A stretch of DNA of 64,000 bases from Zavarzinia marina (GTDB lineage Bacteria; Pseudomonadota; Alphaproteobacteria; Zavarziniales; Zavarziniaceae), in NCBI RefSeq assembly GCF_021568905.1, contig NZ_JAKGSB010000001.1, positions 558,001 through 622,000 on the forward strand. The letters are read 5' to 3'. Under the pieces are notes generated by a model. The model was not told where the DNA came from and did no database searches. It worked only from the letters and a program-made list of their open reading frames with translations. How positions within the stretch are numbered: position 1 is the first letter of the stretch; every line of letters starts with the position of its first letter. The position numbers and the translations under genes are program-made. This document shows positions 8,938 through 19,617 of this stretch, in pieces.

Positions 8938-10436
8938 GCGGCATCGGCGATCTCGCCCTGCTGACCGTCGCCCAGATGGGCCGGGCGGACGGCGCGGCAA
9001 TCGCCGCCGGCACACCGGGCATTACATTGATGGAGAATGCCGGGCGGGCCGTCTTCCTCGCCATCGCCGCGCGCCACCCGGCCCGGCGCTGCGCCGTTCT
9101 GTGCGGGCCCGGCAACAATGGCGGCGACGGCTGGGTGGTGGCGCGCCTGCTGCGCGATGCCGGTTTCGACGTCCGCCTGGCCAGCCTGGTGCCGCGCGAC
9201 GCCCTGAAGGGCGATGCCGCCCTGGCGGCGGCGGCCTGGACCGGGCCGGTCGCCGCTTTCGAGCCCTCGGTGCTCGACGGCTGCGGCCTGATCGTCGACG
9301 CGGTCTTCGGCGCCGGGCTGGCGCGGGCGGTCGACGGCGTGGTCGCGGCGATGATCGCGGCCGTACCCGCCGGTGCCAAGGTCGTCGCCGTCGACCTGCC
9401 CAGCGGGGTGAACGGCGATACCGGTGCCATTCTGGGCACGGCGTTCGATGCCGCCCTGACCGTGACCTTCTTTCGGGGCAAGCCCGGCCACCACCTGTTT
9501 CCCGGCCGGGCGCGCATGGGCGAACTGGTGGTGGCCGACATCGGCATTCCGGCCTCCTGCCTCGACGCGATCGGGCCGGAGCATGCCGTGAACGCGCCGG
9601 GCCTCTGGGCGGCATCCTTTCCGCGCCTCGGCATGGACGGTCACAAATACGACCGGGGCCATACAGTGGTGCTGGCGGGCGGGGCGCTGCAGACCGGGGC
9701 GGCGCGGCTGGCGGCACGGGCGGCGCTGCGGGCCGGCAGCGGCCTGGTGACCACGGTCGCCCGGCCGGATGCGGCCCTGGTCGTCGCCCACCACCAGACC
9801 GCGGCCATGGTCGCGGCGATCGACGGGCCGGCGGATTTCGCCCGTTTTCTCGAAGACGGGCGGCGCAATGCCGTCGTCGTCGGCCCCGGTGCCGGGATCG
9901 GACCCGAGACCCTGGAATACGCGAGGATCGCCGCCGCCTCGGGGGCCGGCGTCGTGCTGGACGCGGATGCCCTGACGGTGCTGCGCGGGACCCGCGACAC
10001 GGTCTTCTCGGCCCGACGGGGGGCTCTGGTGCTGACGCCCCACGACGGCGAATTCGCCCGGGTCTTTCCGGAACTGGCCGGCCTCGAATCACGGGCGGCG
10101 CGGGCACGGGCGGCGGCCGGGGCGAGTGGCGCGATCGTCCTCCTGAAGGGGGCGGATACCTGCATCGCGGCGCCGGACGGACGAGTGGCGATCAATGTGA
10201 ATGCGCCGCCGACCCTGGCGACCGCCGGGTCCGGCGATGTGCTGTCGGGGGTGATCGCGGGCCTGCTGGCCCAGGGCATGCCGGCTTTCGAGGCGGCGGC
10301 GGCGGCGGCCTGGCTGCATGGCGCGGCGGCGGCGGGCTTCGGCCGGGGCCTGATCGCCGAGGATATCGTCGAACGATTGCCGATTGCCCTCGAAAAAGCC
10401 GAAAACCACTTGCGGGGCATGGGGCAGGCGGGCTAA
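8934..10436 (+). CDS. nnr: Bifunctional NAD(P)H-hydrate epimerase / ADP-dependent dehydratase
   Basis: A 500-residue fusion that repairs hydrated NADH and NADPH. The N-terminal YjeF domain (about 1-215) has GPGNNGGDGWVVARLL and the VDAVFGAGL segment; it epimerises the R form. The C-terminal ribokinase-like domain has LDADAL, LTPHDGEF and ATAGSGDVLSGVIAG, and dehydrates the S form. The fused order matches E. coli Nnr. The ATG at 8934 overlaps the phosphatase stop (ATGA), which rules out the longer frame. A possible weak promoter for the following tRNA-Leu lies inside its 3' end (10410-10439). Confidence 0.95.
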   Translation: MSGIGDLALLTVAQMGRADGAAIAAGTPGITLMENAGRAVFLAIAARHPARRCAVLCGPGNNGGDGWVVARLLRDAGFDVRLASLVPRDALKGDAALAAAAWTGPVAAFEPSVLDGCGLIVDAVFGAGLARAVDGVVAAMIAAVPAGAKVVAVDLPSGVNGDTGAILGTAFDAALTVTFFRGKPGHHLFPGRARMGELVVADIGIPASCLDAIGPEHAVNAPGLWAASFPRLGMDGHKYDRGHTVVLAGGALQTGAARLAARAALRAGSGLVTTVARPDAALVVAHHQTAAMVAAIDGPADFARFLEDGRRNAVVVGPGAGIGPETLEYARIAAASGAGVVLDADALTVLRGTRDTVFSARRGALVLTPHDGEFARVFPELAGLESRAARARAAAGASGAIVLLKGADTCIAAPDGRVAINVNAPPTLATAGSGDVLSGVIAGLLAQGMPAFEAAAAAAWLHGAAAAGFGRGLIAEDIVERLPIALEKAENHLRGMGQAG

Positions 10437-10490
10437 ATCCCGCATCCACCGAGGGTCGCGACGGCAGTTCCGGCGCGACGGAGAAGACAT

Positions 10491-10575
<85 letters not shown>

Positions 10576-10598
10576 GAGAGATCCCGGAAGAAAGAGCG

Positions 10599-11927
10599 AT
10601 GAACGTTACCGAGACCGCCGCCGACGGCCTTAAGCGCGAATTTCTGATCACGATCGGTGCCGCCGACATCGACGCCGAGGTGCAGGTCAAGCTGAAGGAC
10701 CTCTCGACCAAGATCAAGATGCCGGGCTTCCGCCCCGGCAAGGTCCCGGCCAGCCTGATCGCCAAGACCCATGGCGAGGCCGTCCTGGGCGAGGTGCTGC
10801 AGCAGAAGGTCAACGAGTCGATCCAGTCGACCCTGACCGAGAAGAACCTGCGCCCCGCGACCGAGCCCAAGGTGGACGTCACCAAGGCCGGCAAGGGCGA
10901 GGACCTGGAATTCAAGCTGTCCTTCGAGATCCTGCCGGAATTCGAGCCGGCCGACGTGAAGGAGATCACCCTCGAGAAGCTGGTCGCCCCCGTCTCGGAC
11001 GAGGAAGTCGACACCATGCTGAAGGGCTTCGCCGACCAGCGTAAGAATTTCGTCGCCGAGGAAGGCCGCACCGCCAAGGAAGGCGACGCCCTGACCATCG
11101 ACTTCGTCGGCCGCCTGGACGGTGAAGTGTTCGAGGGCGGTTCCGCCGACGGCGTCGACCTGGAGATCGGCTCCGGCCGCTTCATCCCGGGCTTCGAGGA
11201 ACAGCTCATGGGTGCCAAGGCCGGCGACATCGTGAAGGTGAACGTGACCTTCCCGGCCGACTACGGCGCGAAGGAACTGGCCGGCAAGGATGCCGTGTTC
11301 GACGTCGAGGTGAAGGAAGTGAAGGTCGCCGCCGAGGTGGTGATCGACGACGAATTCGCCAAGGGCTTCGGTCTCGACGATCTCGAGGCGCTGAAGAAGG
11401 CCATGCGCGAGCAGATCGAGCGCCAGCACGACGCCCTGTCGCGCCAGCGCCTGAAGCGCGACCTCCTCGATGCGCTGGCCGCGCGCCACGATTTCGAAGT
11501 GCCGGAGAGCCTGGTCACCGTCGAGGTCCAGCAGATCACCCGCCAGCTCGGCGAGGGTGAAGGCGAGGGCGAGGAGAACGAGGCCGTCAGCGAGGAGAAG
11601 CAGGCGGAACTGCGCGACATCGCAGTCCGCCGCGTCCGTCTCGGCCTGCTGCTGGCCGAGGTCGGGCGCCGCGCCAACGTCCAGGTGAAGCCCGAGGAAG
11701 TGAACCGGGCGATCATGGAAGAGGCCCGCCGCTGGCCCGGCCAGGAGCGCGAGGTGATCGAATTCTTCTCGAAGAACGAACAGGCCCGCGCCCAGCTCCG
11801 CGCCCCGATCTACGAGGAGAAGGTGGTCGACCTGATGCTCGGCGAAGCCAATACGACGGAGCGCGAGGTCAGCCTCGAGGAACTCCAGAAGGATCCGGAC
11901 GAGGACGCCGAATCCGCCGCCGCCTGA
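10599..11927 (+). CDS. tig: Trigger factor
   Basis: A ribosome-bound chaperone and peptidyl-prolyl isomerase of 442 residues. The ribosome-docking signature GFRPGKVP has Phe44-Arg45 at the canonical place. The FKBP-like domain follows at about 160-240 (EGDALTIDFVGRLDG), then the long helical chaperone arms, and the tail is acidic. ATG 10599 is preceded by the purine-rich site GGAAGAAAGAG; the open frame further upstream runs through the tRNA and is not coding. A strong terminator follows. Confidence 0.97.
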   Translation: MNVTETAADGLKREFLITIGAADIDAEVQVKLKDLSTKIKMPGFRPGKVPASLIAKTHGEAVLGEVLQQKVNESIQSTLTEKNLRPATEPKVDVTKAGKGEDLEFKLSFEILPEFEPADVKEITLEKLVAPVSDEEVDTMLKGFADQRKNFVAEEGRTAKEGDALTIDFVGRLDGEVFEGGSADGVDLEIGSGRFIPGFEEQLMGAKAGDIVKVNVTFPADYGAKELAGKDAVFDVEVKEVKVAAEVVIDDEFAKGFGLDDLEALKKAMREQIERQHDALSRQRLKRDLLDALAARHDFEVPESLVTVEVQQITRQLGEGEGEGEENEAVSEEKQAELRDIAVRRVRLGLLLAEVGRRANVQVKPEEVNRAIMEEARRWPGQEREVIEFFSKNEQARAQLRAPIYEEKVVDLMLGEANTTEREVSLEELQKDPDEDAESAAA

Positions 11928-11950
11928 GGGCGGTCGCAGGCATGATGAAC

Positions 11951-11984
11951 GGGCCCCGGCCGCAAGCCGGGGCCCGCTTCTTTT
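11951..11984 (+). terminator. Rho-independent terminator of tig
   Basis: A 10-bp perfect stem (11951-11960 with 11966-11975), a CGCAA loop, then the T-rich tail GCTTCTTTT. Confidence 0.85.
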
Positions 11985-12162
11985 CCATGCGTCGCCTGCG
12001 CCGGGACGGCGGGAACGTGGGCGCGACGGTGATCGGAAGAGCCGGCCCTCGGGCCGGTTCTTGAAATTGCCATGAAGCGTCGTCAGATGCTAACGGTTGG
12101 GCATGGCCCTGCCGGCCGGATTCGGTATCCGGTCGAGGGCAGGGGTAGGAGACGAGGCGACG

Positions 12163-12801
12163 ATGCAGGATCCGTATGAATTCACCATGAACACCCTGGT
12201 GCCCATGGTGGTTGAGCAGACTTCGCGGGGTGAGCGGGCCTTCGACATCTATTCCCGGCTCCTCAAGGAACGGATCATCTTTCTGGTCGGTCCGGTCAAT
12301 GACGCGGTGTCTTCGCTGATCACCGCGCAGTTGCTGTTCCTCGAAGCCGAGAACCCGAAGAAGGACATCGCCCTCTACATCAATTCGCCGGGCGGCGTCG
12401 TCACTTCGGGCCTCGGCATCTACGACACGATGCAGTACATCCGGCCGAAGGTGTCGACGGTGTGCTTCGGTCAGGCCTGTTCGATGGGTTCGCTGCTGCT
12501 GGCAGCGGGCGCGCCGGGCATGCGCATCTCGCTGCCGAACTCGCGGATCATGGTCCACCAGCCGTCCGGCGGGGCCCAGGGTCAGGCGACCGACATCGAG
12601 ATCCAGGCCAAGGAGATCCTGGCGCTCAGGAAACGGCTGAACGAGATCTACGTCCAGCACACCGGCCAGAGCGTCGACAAGATCGAGCAGGCGCTGGAAC
12701 GCGATAATTTCATGAGCCCGGATCAGGCCAAGGACTTCGGCCTGATCGACCAGGTCTATACCGGCCGGCCGGATCCCGAGGCGGACAAGGCGGCCGCCTG
12801 A
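12163..12801 (+). CDS. clpP: ATP-dependent Clp protease proteolytic subunit
   Basis: The serine peptidase that forms the double heptameric chamber and works with ClpX (downstream) or ClpA. The 212-residue protein has the catalytic triad with family spacing: Ser107 in GQACSMGS, His132 in [10 protein letters not shown], and Asp181. ATG 12163 is chosen over the in-frame start at 12097 because an AGGAG site lies just upstream and the N terminus then matches ClpP precursors. A CTTGAAA sequence at 12060-12066 could be a heat-shock -35 element, but no convincing partner -10 was found. Confidence 0.97.
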   Translation: MQDPYEFTMNTLVPMVVEQTSRGERAFDIYSRLLKERIIFLVGPVNDAVSSLITAQLLFLEAENPKKDIALYINSPGGVVTSGLGIYDTMQYIRPKVSTVCFGQACSMGSLLLAAGAPGMRISLPNSRIMVHQPSGGAQGQATDIEIQAKEILALRKRLNEIYVQHTGQSVDKIEQALERDNFMSPDQAKDFGLIDQVYTGRPDPEADKAAA

Positions 12802-13169
12802 TCGGCCGCCGGGGGCGGGGCGAAGGCTCTGCGCTCCCGAAAATCACGTTGCGGGATTTTCTCCCGCGAAAGGGAAATTCCCGTCGCGGGATTTCCTCCC
12901 GCAACGGTTTAAACGTTTACCTCGAAGCAATGTCTTCGAGGTTAAACATGACTTGATAGTCAGCCATGGGCCGTGCTCGTATCGGAGCATGGTTGGCACC
13001 GGAGCGGTGCCTGACTCGCGCCCCGATGGGCCGGGCCGTCGCCGCGCCACCAACAGGCGCTTCTCGGCGCTCGTCGTCCGGTCGGACGAAAGTCGGTCTC
13101 GTAAAGGTCTTGTGCAATGCACAAAAAGACTTCTACGATCGAGGCGGCGGGGAATGGGACGGAGTGAAG
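12802..13169 (+). other. clpP-clpX intergenic region with a hairpin cluster and a palindrome
   Basis: 368 bases without a convincing gene. The first half holds several AT-containing hairpins (separate entry). A perfect 15-base palindrome, TTGTGCAATGCACAA, lies at 13110-13124 and may be a regulator site or part of the clpX promoter region. A short GGAG site precedes clpX. The clpX frame stays open upstream to 12966, but that stretch has no family resemblance and low-complexity Arg/Gly content. Confidence 0.6.
12847..12947. repeat. Nested inverted repeats, cloverleaf-like
   Basis: A perfect 10-bp inverted repeat (12847-12856 with 12897-12906) encloses two small hairpins: GCGGGA/TCCCGC at 12851-12867 and again at 12886-12902, with GGGAAATTCCC at 12872-12882 between them. 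The two GCGGGA hairpins are a direct repeat 35 bases apart. A further stem (about 12914-12927 with 12934-12947, CCTCGAAG/CTTCGAGG core with one bulge) follows. None has a proper T-run, so these are not ordinary terminators. Confidence 0.75.
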
Positions 13170-14435
13170 ATGACCAAGCTCAGCGGCAGCGACTCCAAAA
13201 ACACCCTGTACTGCTCTTTCTGCGGGAAGAGCCAGCACGAGGTGCGCAAGCTCATCGCCGGCCCGACGGTATTCATCTGCGATGAATGCGTCGAGCTGTG
13301 CATGGACATCATCCGCGAGGAGCACAAGTCGACCCTCGTGAAGGGACGCGAAGGCGTTCCCACCCCGCAGGATATCTGCCGGGTGCTGGATGATTACGTG
13401 ATCGGCCAGAACCACGCCAAGCGCGTGCTTTCGGTCGCCGTTCACAACCACTACAAGCGTCTCAGCCACGCGACCAAGAACAACGACGTCGAACTGGCCA
13501 AGTCGAACATCCTGCTGATCGGCCCGACCGGCTGCGGCAAGACCCTGCTGGCCCAGACCCTGGCGCGGATCCTCGACGTGCCGTTCACCATGGCCGACGC
13601 GACGACCCTGACCGAAGCGGGCTATGTGGGCGAGGATGTGGAGAACATCATCCTCAAGCTGCTCCAGGCCGCCGACTACAACGTCGAGCGGGCGCAGCGC
13701 GGCATCGTCTACATCGACGAGGTCGACAAGATCTCGCGGAAGTCGGACAACCCCTCGATCACCCGCGACGTCTCGGGCGAGGGGGTGCAGCAGGCCCTTC
13801 TGAAGATCATGGAAGGCACGGTCGCCAGCGTGCCGCCCCAGGGCGGGCGCAAGCATCCGCAGCAGGAATTCCTGCAGGTGGACACGACCAACATCCTGTT
13901 CATCTGCGGCGGTGCCTTCGCCGGCCTCGAGAAGATCATCGCCGGGCGCCGCCAGGGCAAGTCGATCGGCTTCGGTGCCGAGGTGAAGGGCCCGGACGAT
14001 CGCGGCACGGGCGAAATCCTGCGCGACGTCGAGCCGGAGGATCTGCTGAAATTCGGCCTGATCCCCGAATTCGTCGGCCGTCTGCCGGTGCTCGCCACCC
14101 TGAACGACCTGTCGGAAGACGCCCTCGTGGAAATCCTGTCCGAGCCGAAGAACGCGCTGCTCAAGCAGTATCAGCGTCTCTTCGACATGGAGAGCGCGAA
14201 GCTCAGCTTCACCGAGGACGCGTTGCGCGCCGTCGCCCGCAGGGCGATCGCCCGCAAGACCGGCGCTCGTGGCTTGCGCTCCATCATGGAGAGCATCCTG
14301 CTCGACACGATGTACGACCTGCCCGCCCTCGACGGCGTCGAGGAAGTGGTGGTCAACGCCGAGGTGGTGGAGGGCAGGGCGCATCCGCTCTATTCCTACG
14401 CCGAGCGGCGTGAAGACAAGGCGAGCGGTGCCTGA
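13170..14435 (+). CDS. clpX: ATP-dependent Clp protease ATP-binding subunit ClpX
   Basis: The AAA+ unfoldase that delivers substrates to ClpP; 421 residues. The N-terminal C4 zinc domain has Cys15, Cys18, Cys37 and Cys40. Walker A GPTGCGKT is at 119-126 and Walker B IVYIDEVD near 180. The KSIGFGAEV segment contains the IGF loop that docks on ClpP. ATG 13170 is preceded by a GGAG site and gives the normal MTK start; the longer frame is non-homologous. It is separated from clpP by 368 bases, so it probably has its own promoter. Confidence 0.97.
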   Translation: MTKLSGSDSKNTLYCSFCGKSQHEVRKLIAGPTVFICDECVELCMDIIREEHKSTLVKGREGVPTPQDICRVLDDYVIGQNHAKRVLSVAVHNHYKRLSHATKNNDVELAKSNILLIGPTGCGKTLLAQTLARILDVPFTMADATTLTEAGYVGEDVENIILKLLQAADYNVERAQRGIVYIDEVDKISRKSDNPSITRDVSGEGVQQALLKIMEGTVASVPPQGGRKHPQQEFLQVDTTNILFICGGAFAGLEKIIAGRRQGKSIGFGAEVKGPDDRGTGEILRDVEPEDLLKFGLIPEFVGRLPVLATLNDLSEDALVEILSEPKNALLKQYQRLFDMESAKLSFTEDALRAVARRAIARKTGARGLRSIMESILLDTMYDLPALDGVEEVVVNAEVVEGRAHPLYSYAERREDKASGA

Positions 14436-14460
14436 CGGGGCGACATACGGCCCCTCTGAC

Positions 14461-14484
14461 GGCGCCCCCTTGAAGCGGGGCGCC
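14461..14484. terminator. GC-rich hairpin between clpX and lon
   Basis: An 8-bp perfect stem GGCGCCCC/GGGGCGCC with an 8-base loop, 25 bases after clpX. No T-run follows, so it may be an mRNA-stabilising or weak terminator structure. Confidence 0.35.
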
Positions 14485-14641
14485 GCCAACCACATCTCGT
14501 TAACGATTCAGGTGGCGTTCCTGTCCTCCCCAAGGCCCCGCTTTTCGGGGGAACGCGCCGGAAGCCTGTCCCCACGAGGGCGACGGGAGCGGTGCCGTCT
14601 TCGAGGGCCGTTCCGGATCGGCCCATGACGAAAGACAGCCC

Positions 14642-17053
<2,412 letters not shown>

Positions 17054-17069
17054 TCGGCTGAACGGATGG

Positions 17070-17114
17070 GGCGCCGCCTTCCGGGGCAGACCGGAAGGCG
17101 GCGCCTGTTTTTTT
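17070..17114 (+). terminator. Rho-independent terminator of lon
   Basis: A perfect 15-bp stem (17070-17084 with 17091-17105), a GGCAGA loop, then TGTTTTTTT. This is the strongest terminator in the window. Confidence 0.95.
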
Positions 17115-17149
17115 GGCGCTGTGAATGGCGGATTTCCTCGGTTTTTGCT

Positions 17150-17178
17150 TTGACGGGGTTGGGGCCGGCTCTTAAGAT
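17150..17178 (+). promoter_or_regulatory. Sigma-70-type promoter of hup
   Basis: TTGACG (17150-17155), a 17-base spacer, then TAAGAT (17173-17178), giving a 5' leader of about 50 bases before the hup GTG. Confidence 0.75.
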
Positions 17179-17235
17179 CTCGGCGAATCCGGCGGACTTT
17201 TTCGCGGGATCAACAACCTCATCAAGGGGGCAATA

Positions 17236-17511
17236 GTGGCTAACAAGAACGACCTCATCGCGGCCGTCGCCGACTCCGCGGGCCTTTCGAAGGCGGATGC
17301 GGGACGCGCCGTCGATGCCGTGTTCGACGCGATCATCAGTGCACTGAAGTCTGGCGACGACGTGCGGCTGGTGGGCTTCGGCACCTTTGACGCGGTCAAG
17401 CGCGCCGCTTCCGAGGGCCGCAATCCGCGGACGGGCGAAAAGATCGAAATCCCCGCTTCGGTGCAGCCGAAGTTCCGTCCGGGCAAGGGCCTGAAGGACG
17501 CGCTGAACTGA
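17236..17511 (+). CDS. hup: DNA-binding protein HU
   Basis: A 91-residue histone-like protein. It has the helical dimerisation half, then VGFGTFDAVKRAASEGRNPRTGEKIEIPAS, covering the beta arm with the RNPRTG tip that intercalates DNA, and the C-terminal KFRPGKGLKDALN. It bends and compacts DNA as a dimer. The start codon is GTG (17236) behind an AAGGGGG ribosome site. The position after lon is the common one in proteobacteria. Confidence 0.97.
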   Translation: MANKNDLIAAVADSAGLSKADAGRAVDAVFDAIISALKSGDDVRLVGFGTFDAVKRAASEGRNPRTGEKIEIPASVQPKFRPGKGLKDALN

Positions 17512-17549
17512 TGTCGCCGGGCGGCCGCTCGCGGCCGCCACGGATCGAG

Positions 17550-17584
17550 CCGGCCGCGCTTCCGGGCGCGGCCGGTCCTGTTTT
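17550..17584 (+). terminator. Rho-independent terminator of hup
   Basis: A 10-bp stem CCGGCCGCGC/GCGCGGCCGG (17550-17559 with 17566-17575) with a 6-base loop and the tail TCCTGTTTT. Confidence 0.75.
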
Positions 17585-17632
17585 CAGCCGCCGGGCGGGC
17601 CGGGCGGGGCCCGATGACGGCGGCATGCGTTC

Positions 17633-17707
17633 GGGCGATTAGCTCAGCGGTAGAGCATCTCGTTTACACCGAGAGGGTCGGCGGTTCGAAACCGTCATCG
17701 CCCACCA
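17633..17707 (+). tRNA. tRNA-Val (TAC)
   Basis: A 75-base cloverleaf with acceptor GGGCGAT/ATCGCCC, anticodon TAC in TCTCGTTTACACCGAGA, a TTCGAAA T-loop and encoded CCA. Confidence 0.95.
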
Positions 17708-17756
17708 TCCCTTCCACCTTCGGGATTTCCGTACCGCAAATGACGGGGACGGGGGC

Positions 17757-17785
17757 TTGACAGGGCCGGGGGTGGTCAGTAAATA
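17757..17785 (+). promoter_or_regulatory. Promoter of the first tRNA-Asp
   Basis: A perfect -35 TTGACA (17757-17762), a 17-base spacer and TAAATA (17780-17785). The tRNA starts 19 bases downstream. Confidence 0.8.
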
Positions 17786-17803
17786 GACGGCCTTCGCGGC
17801 TCA

Positions 17804-17880
<77 letters not shown>

Positions 17881-17896
17881 CCGCGAAGACGAAGAA

Positions 17897-17929
17897 AAGC
17901 CGCCGCCCCCCGGGGTCGGCGGCTTTTTC
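17897..17929. terminator. Bidirectional terminator: tRNA-Asp copy 1 and the GyrI-like gene
   Basis: An AGCCGCCG/CGGCGGCT stem followed by TTTTT on the plus strand and preceded by AAAA. The minus strand therefore also ends in a T-run, so it can stop the convergent gene at 17945-18436 as well. Confidence 0.85.
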
Positions 17930-17944
17930 CGTCTCTAGGACCCT

Positions 17945-18436
17945 TCAGGGCGCCGGCACCCAGATTTCGAGGCCGCCGAGGCCCGTTGCCGCATCGAAGG
18001 CCGGGCCGTAGACCTCGACCATTTCCACCCCCTCGGGCGTCGGGCCGCCGGCCTGACAGCACCAGGCCATCGCCGCGCCGCAGGTCGCCGCGATGCCGGA
18101 GATATGGCCGGTATGGGGAAAGACGGCCCAGTCGCGGGCCGGGACATGAATGCCGGCGAATGGGGCGGGCAATCCGTCCAGGGTCGCGACCTCGACGGCG
18201 CAGAGATAGTCGAAGCCCTCGGCGGCTTCGGCCGGGCGGAGCGAAAGACCGAAGCTGCGGCCCGGAAGTTCGCCGGGCATATGGCCGACATGGGGGCCGA
18301 AGCGCTGCCAGAGCGCGGGGATCTGCGCCACGGTCTCGATCGTGAAATGGCCCCGCAGGCCAGCCACCGTGAAGGCATCGACCGCGCGAATTTCCGCGGG
18401 CTGCGGGGCAGGGGGACGGGGTTCGGTCGTCTGCAT
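17945..18436 (-). CDS. GyrI-like / AraC effector-binding-domain protein
   Basis: A 163-residue stand-alone effector-binding domain of the GyrI-like (SOUL/BRP) type. The segments VAGLRGHFTIETVAQIPALWQRFGPH near the N terminus and FAGIHVPARDWAVFPHTGHI in the middle match the family pattern of a small-molecule-binding pocket. The C terminus ends GLEIWVPAP, the characteristic final strand. There is no helix-turn-helix, so it is not a full regulator. ATG 18436 is preferred; an in-frame start 14 codons upstream (18478) is possible. The gene sits alone between two identical tRNA-Asp units. Its ligand is unknown. Confidence 0.75.
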   Translation of the reverse strand: MQTTEPRPPAPQPAEIRAVDAFTVAGLRGHFTIETVAQIPALWQRFGPHVGHMPGELPGRSFGLSLRPAEAAEGFDYLCAVEVATLDGLPAPFAGIHVPARDWAVFPHTGHISGIAATCGAAMAWCCQAGGPTPEGVEMVEVYGPAFDAATGLGGLEIWVPAP

Positions 18437-18523
18437 GGCTTCGGTCCGGGGCGGTACGCGGTGGGCGCAGCCTACCATGCGAGACGCGCCATGCTGAATC
18501 GTCGCTTCCCGGCAAATAGGCTT

Positions 18524-18552
18524 TTGACAAGAATCGAACAGGCCGATACAAG
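18524..18552 (+). promoter_or_regulatory. Promoter of the second tRNA-Asp
   Basis: A perfect TTGACA (18524-18529), a 17-base spacer and TACAAG (18547-18552), 18 bases before the mature tRNA. Its sequence differs from the promoter of copy 1, so the duplication covers the tRNA unit but not the promoter. Confidence 0.7.
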
Positions 18553-18570
18553 GGCCGCCTTCGCGGTTCA

Positions 18571-18647
<77 letters not shown>

Positions 18648-18663
18648 CCGCGAAGACGAAGAA

Positions 18664-18696
18664 AAGCCGCCGCCCTCCGGGGTCGGCGGCTTTTTC
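18664..18696 (+). terminator. Rho-independent terminator of tRNA-Asp copy 2
   Basis: The same AGCCGCCG/CGGCGGCT stem as copy 1, followed by TTTTT. Confidence 0.85.
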
Positions 18697-18735
18697 GCGT
18701 TTCGGAAGCGGCGCCCTCGTTCCTCCGGGCCTCTG

Positions 18736-18770
18736 CTATACAATTTGACGAAATATGTTCGATTGTATAG
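18736..18770. promoter_or_regulatory. 35-bp inverted repeat, likely operator overlapping the promoter of the EBP-like gene
   Basis: Nine-base arms CTATACAAT and ATTGTATAG are perfect inverted repeats separated by 17 bases. A TTGACG (18745-18750) sits inside as a possible -35, and TATAGG in the right arm as a possible -10, although their spacing is short. The AT-rich block stands out from the GC-rich surroundings. It lies 40 bases before the gene pair that ends in a TetR regulator, so autoregulation by that TetR is the natural reading. Confidence 0.65.
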
Positions 18771-18809
18771 GCCTGATCCGGGTAGCGCGGATAAGGGGGA
18801 GGAACCACC

Positions 18810-19607
18810 ATGCGCGAACTGCATCCGAATCTGGGACGGGGCGCCACGGGCCTGCGCCTTCGGGTCTATCAATTGTCGCTGTTCCTGACACTGGTCTTCG
18901 CCGGCGGCGCCTTCGCCCTGGTGGCGCTGGGGGTCATTCCCGGCACGCCCATCGACATCTATTCGTCCTGGGTGATCCTGGCGGTGCTGTTCGTGCCCTT
19001 CATCGCGCTGATGGACGGGGCGGGGGAGAAGCGCACGACGCTCGAGAAATGGTCGGAGTTCGGCTTCGTCTGGCTTCTCGTCTCCGGCATCGCCCAGACG
19101 TTCTGGGAGCTGCCGTGGTTCTTCCTCGATCTCACCGGCGTCGTGCACGGCATCGGGCCGGAGGACGGCCATCTCTGGGCCTGGTGGGTCTATGGCGGCG
19201 CGGACACGCGCTACATCACCTCGAATCCGACCATCGCGGGGCTCGAATTCATGGCCGGCTTCTCCGGTCCGTTCGAACTCTACGCCTGGTATCTCTACAA
19301 GCGCGGCGCCAACCTCGGGGACAAGATCGGGGCGTGCTGGATGGCGTTGATCATCGGCGTCGGCCTGACCTATATGACCGGCGTCTTCTTCGTCGCCGAA
19401 TGGCATGTGGGCTGGGCCAATATCCAGCAGGGCGCGCTCGGCTTCTGGCTGAAGTTCGTCGGCCTCAACGTGCCCTGGATCGTCGCCCCGGTGATCGCCC
19501 TGCCGGCCGCGATCATGGAGCTGGCGCATCTCTACCGCGTCGACGGCTACGAGACGGCGCGGCGCGAGATGGCGGCGACGCCGGCACGCCGCCGGGCCGT
19601 CGGCTGA
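18810..19607 (+). CDS. Emopamil-binding-protein-like (EXPERA domain) integral membrane protein
   Basis: A 265-residue protein with about five membrane segments. The central part aligns by eye with eukaryotic EBP (sterol delta8-delta7 isomerase): a TM with GIAQTFWELPWF, then ADTRYI, a TM with GLEFMAGFSGP, GLTYMTGVFFVAEWHVG, and VGLNVPWIVAP. EBP active-site positions appear kept: Glu100, Glu146, Asn220 and Trp223; the EBP histidine in the second TM appears as Gln96. The family includes sterol isomerases, sigma-2 receptor/TMEM97 and lipid-binding relatives, so the substrate is open. ATG 18810 follows a GGGGGAGG site. The TetR gene follows 10 bases later and an operator-like inverted repeat lies upstream. 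Confidence 0.72.
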   Translation: MRELHPNLGRGATGLRLRVYQLSLFLTLVFAGGAFALVALGVIPGTPIDIYSSWVILAVLFVPFIALMDGAGEKRTTLEKWSEFGFVWLLVSGIAQTFWELPWFFLDLTGVVHGIGPEDGHLWAWWVYGGADTRYITSNPTIAGLEFMAGFSGPFELYAWYLYKRGANLGDKIGACWMALIIGVGLTYMTGVFFVAEWHVGWANIQQGALGFWLKFVGLNVPWIVAPVIALPAAIMELAHLYRVDGYETARREMAATPARRRAVG

Positions 19608-19617
19608 GAGCGCTGCA

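Noticed and set aside
12060-12096. Heat-shock (sigma-32) promoter for clpP from CTTGAAA
   Set aside because: A matching -10 at the right spacing is missing, so it is only mentioned in the clpP entry.
12917-13117. Minus-strand ORFs ending [16 protein letters not shown] near the clpP-clpX hairpins
   Set aside because: Very short, overlaps the hairpin cluster, and has no clear ribosome site or neighbour logic.
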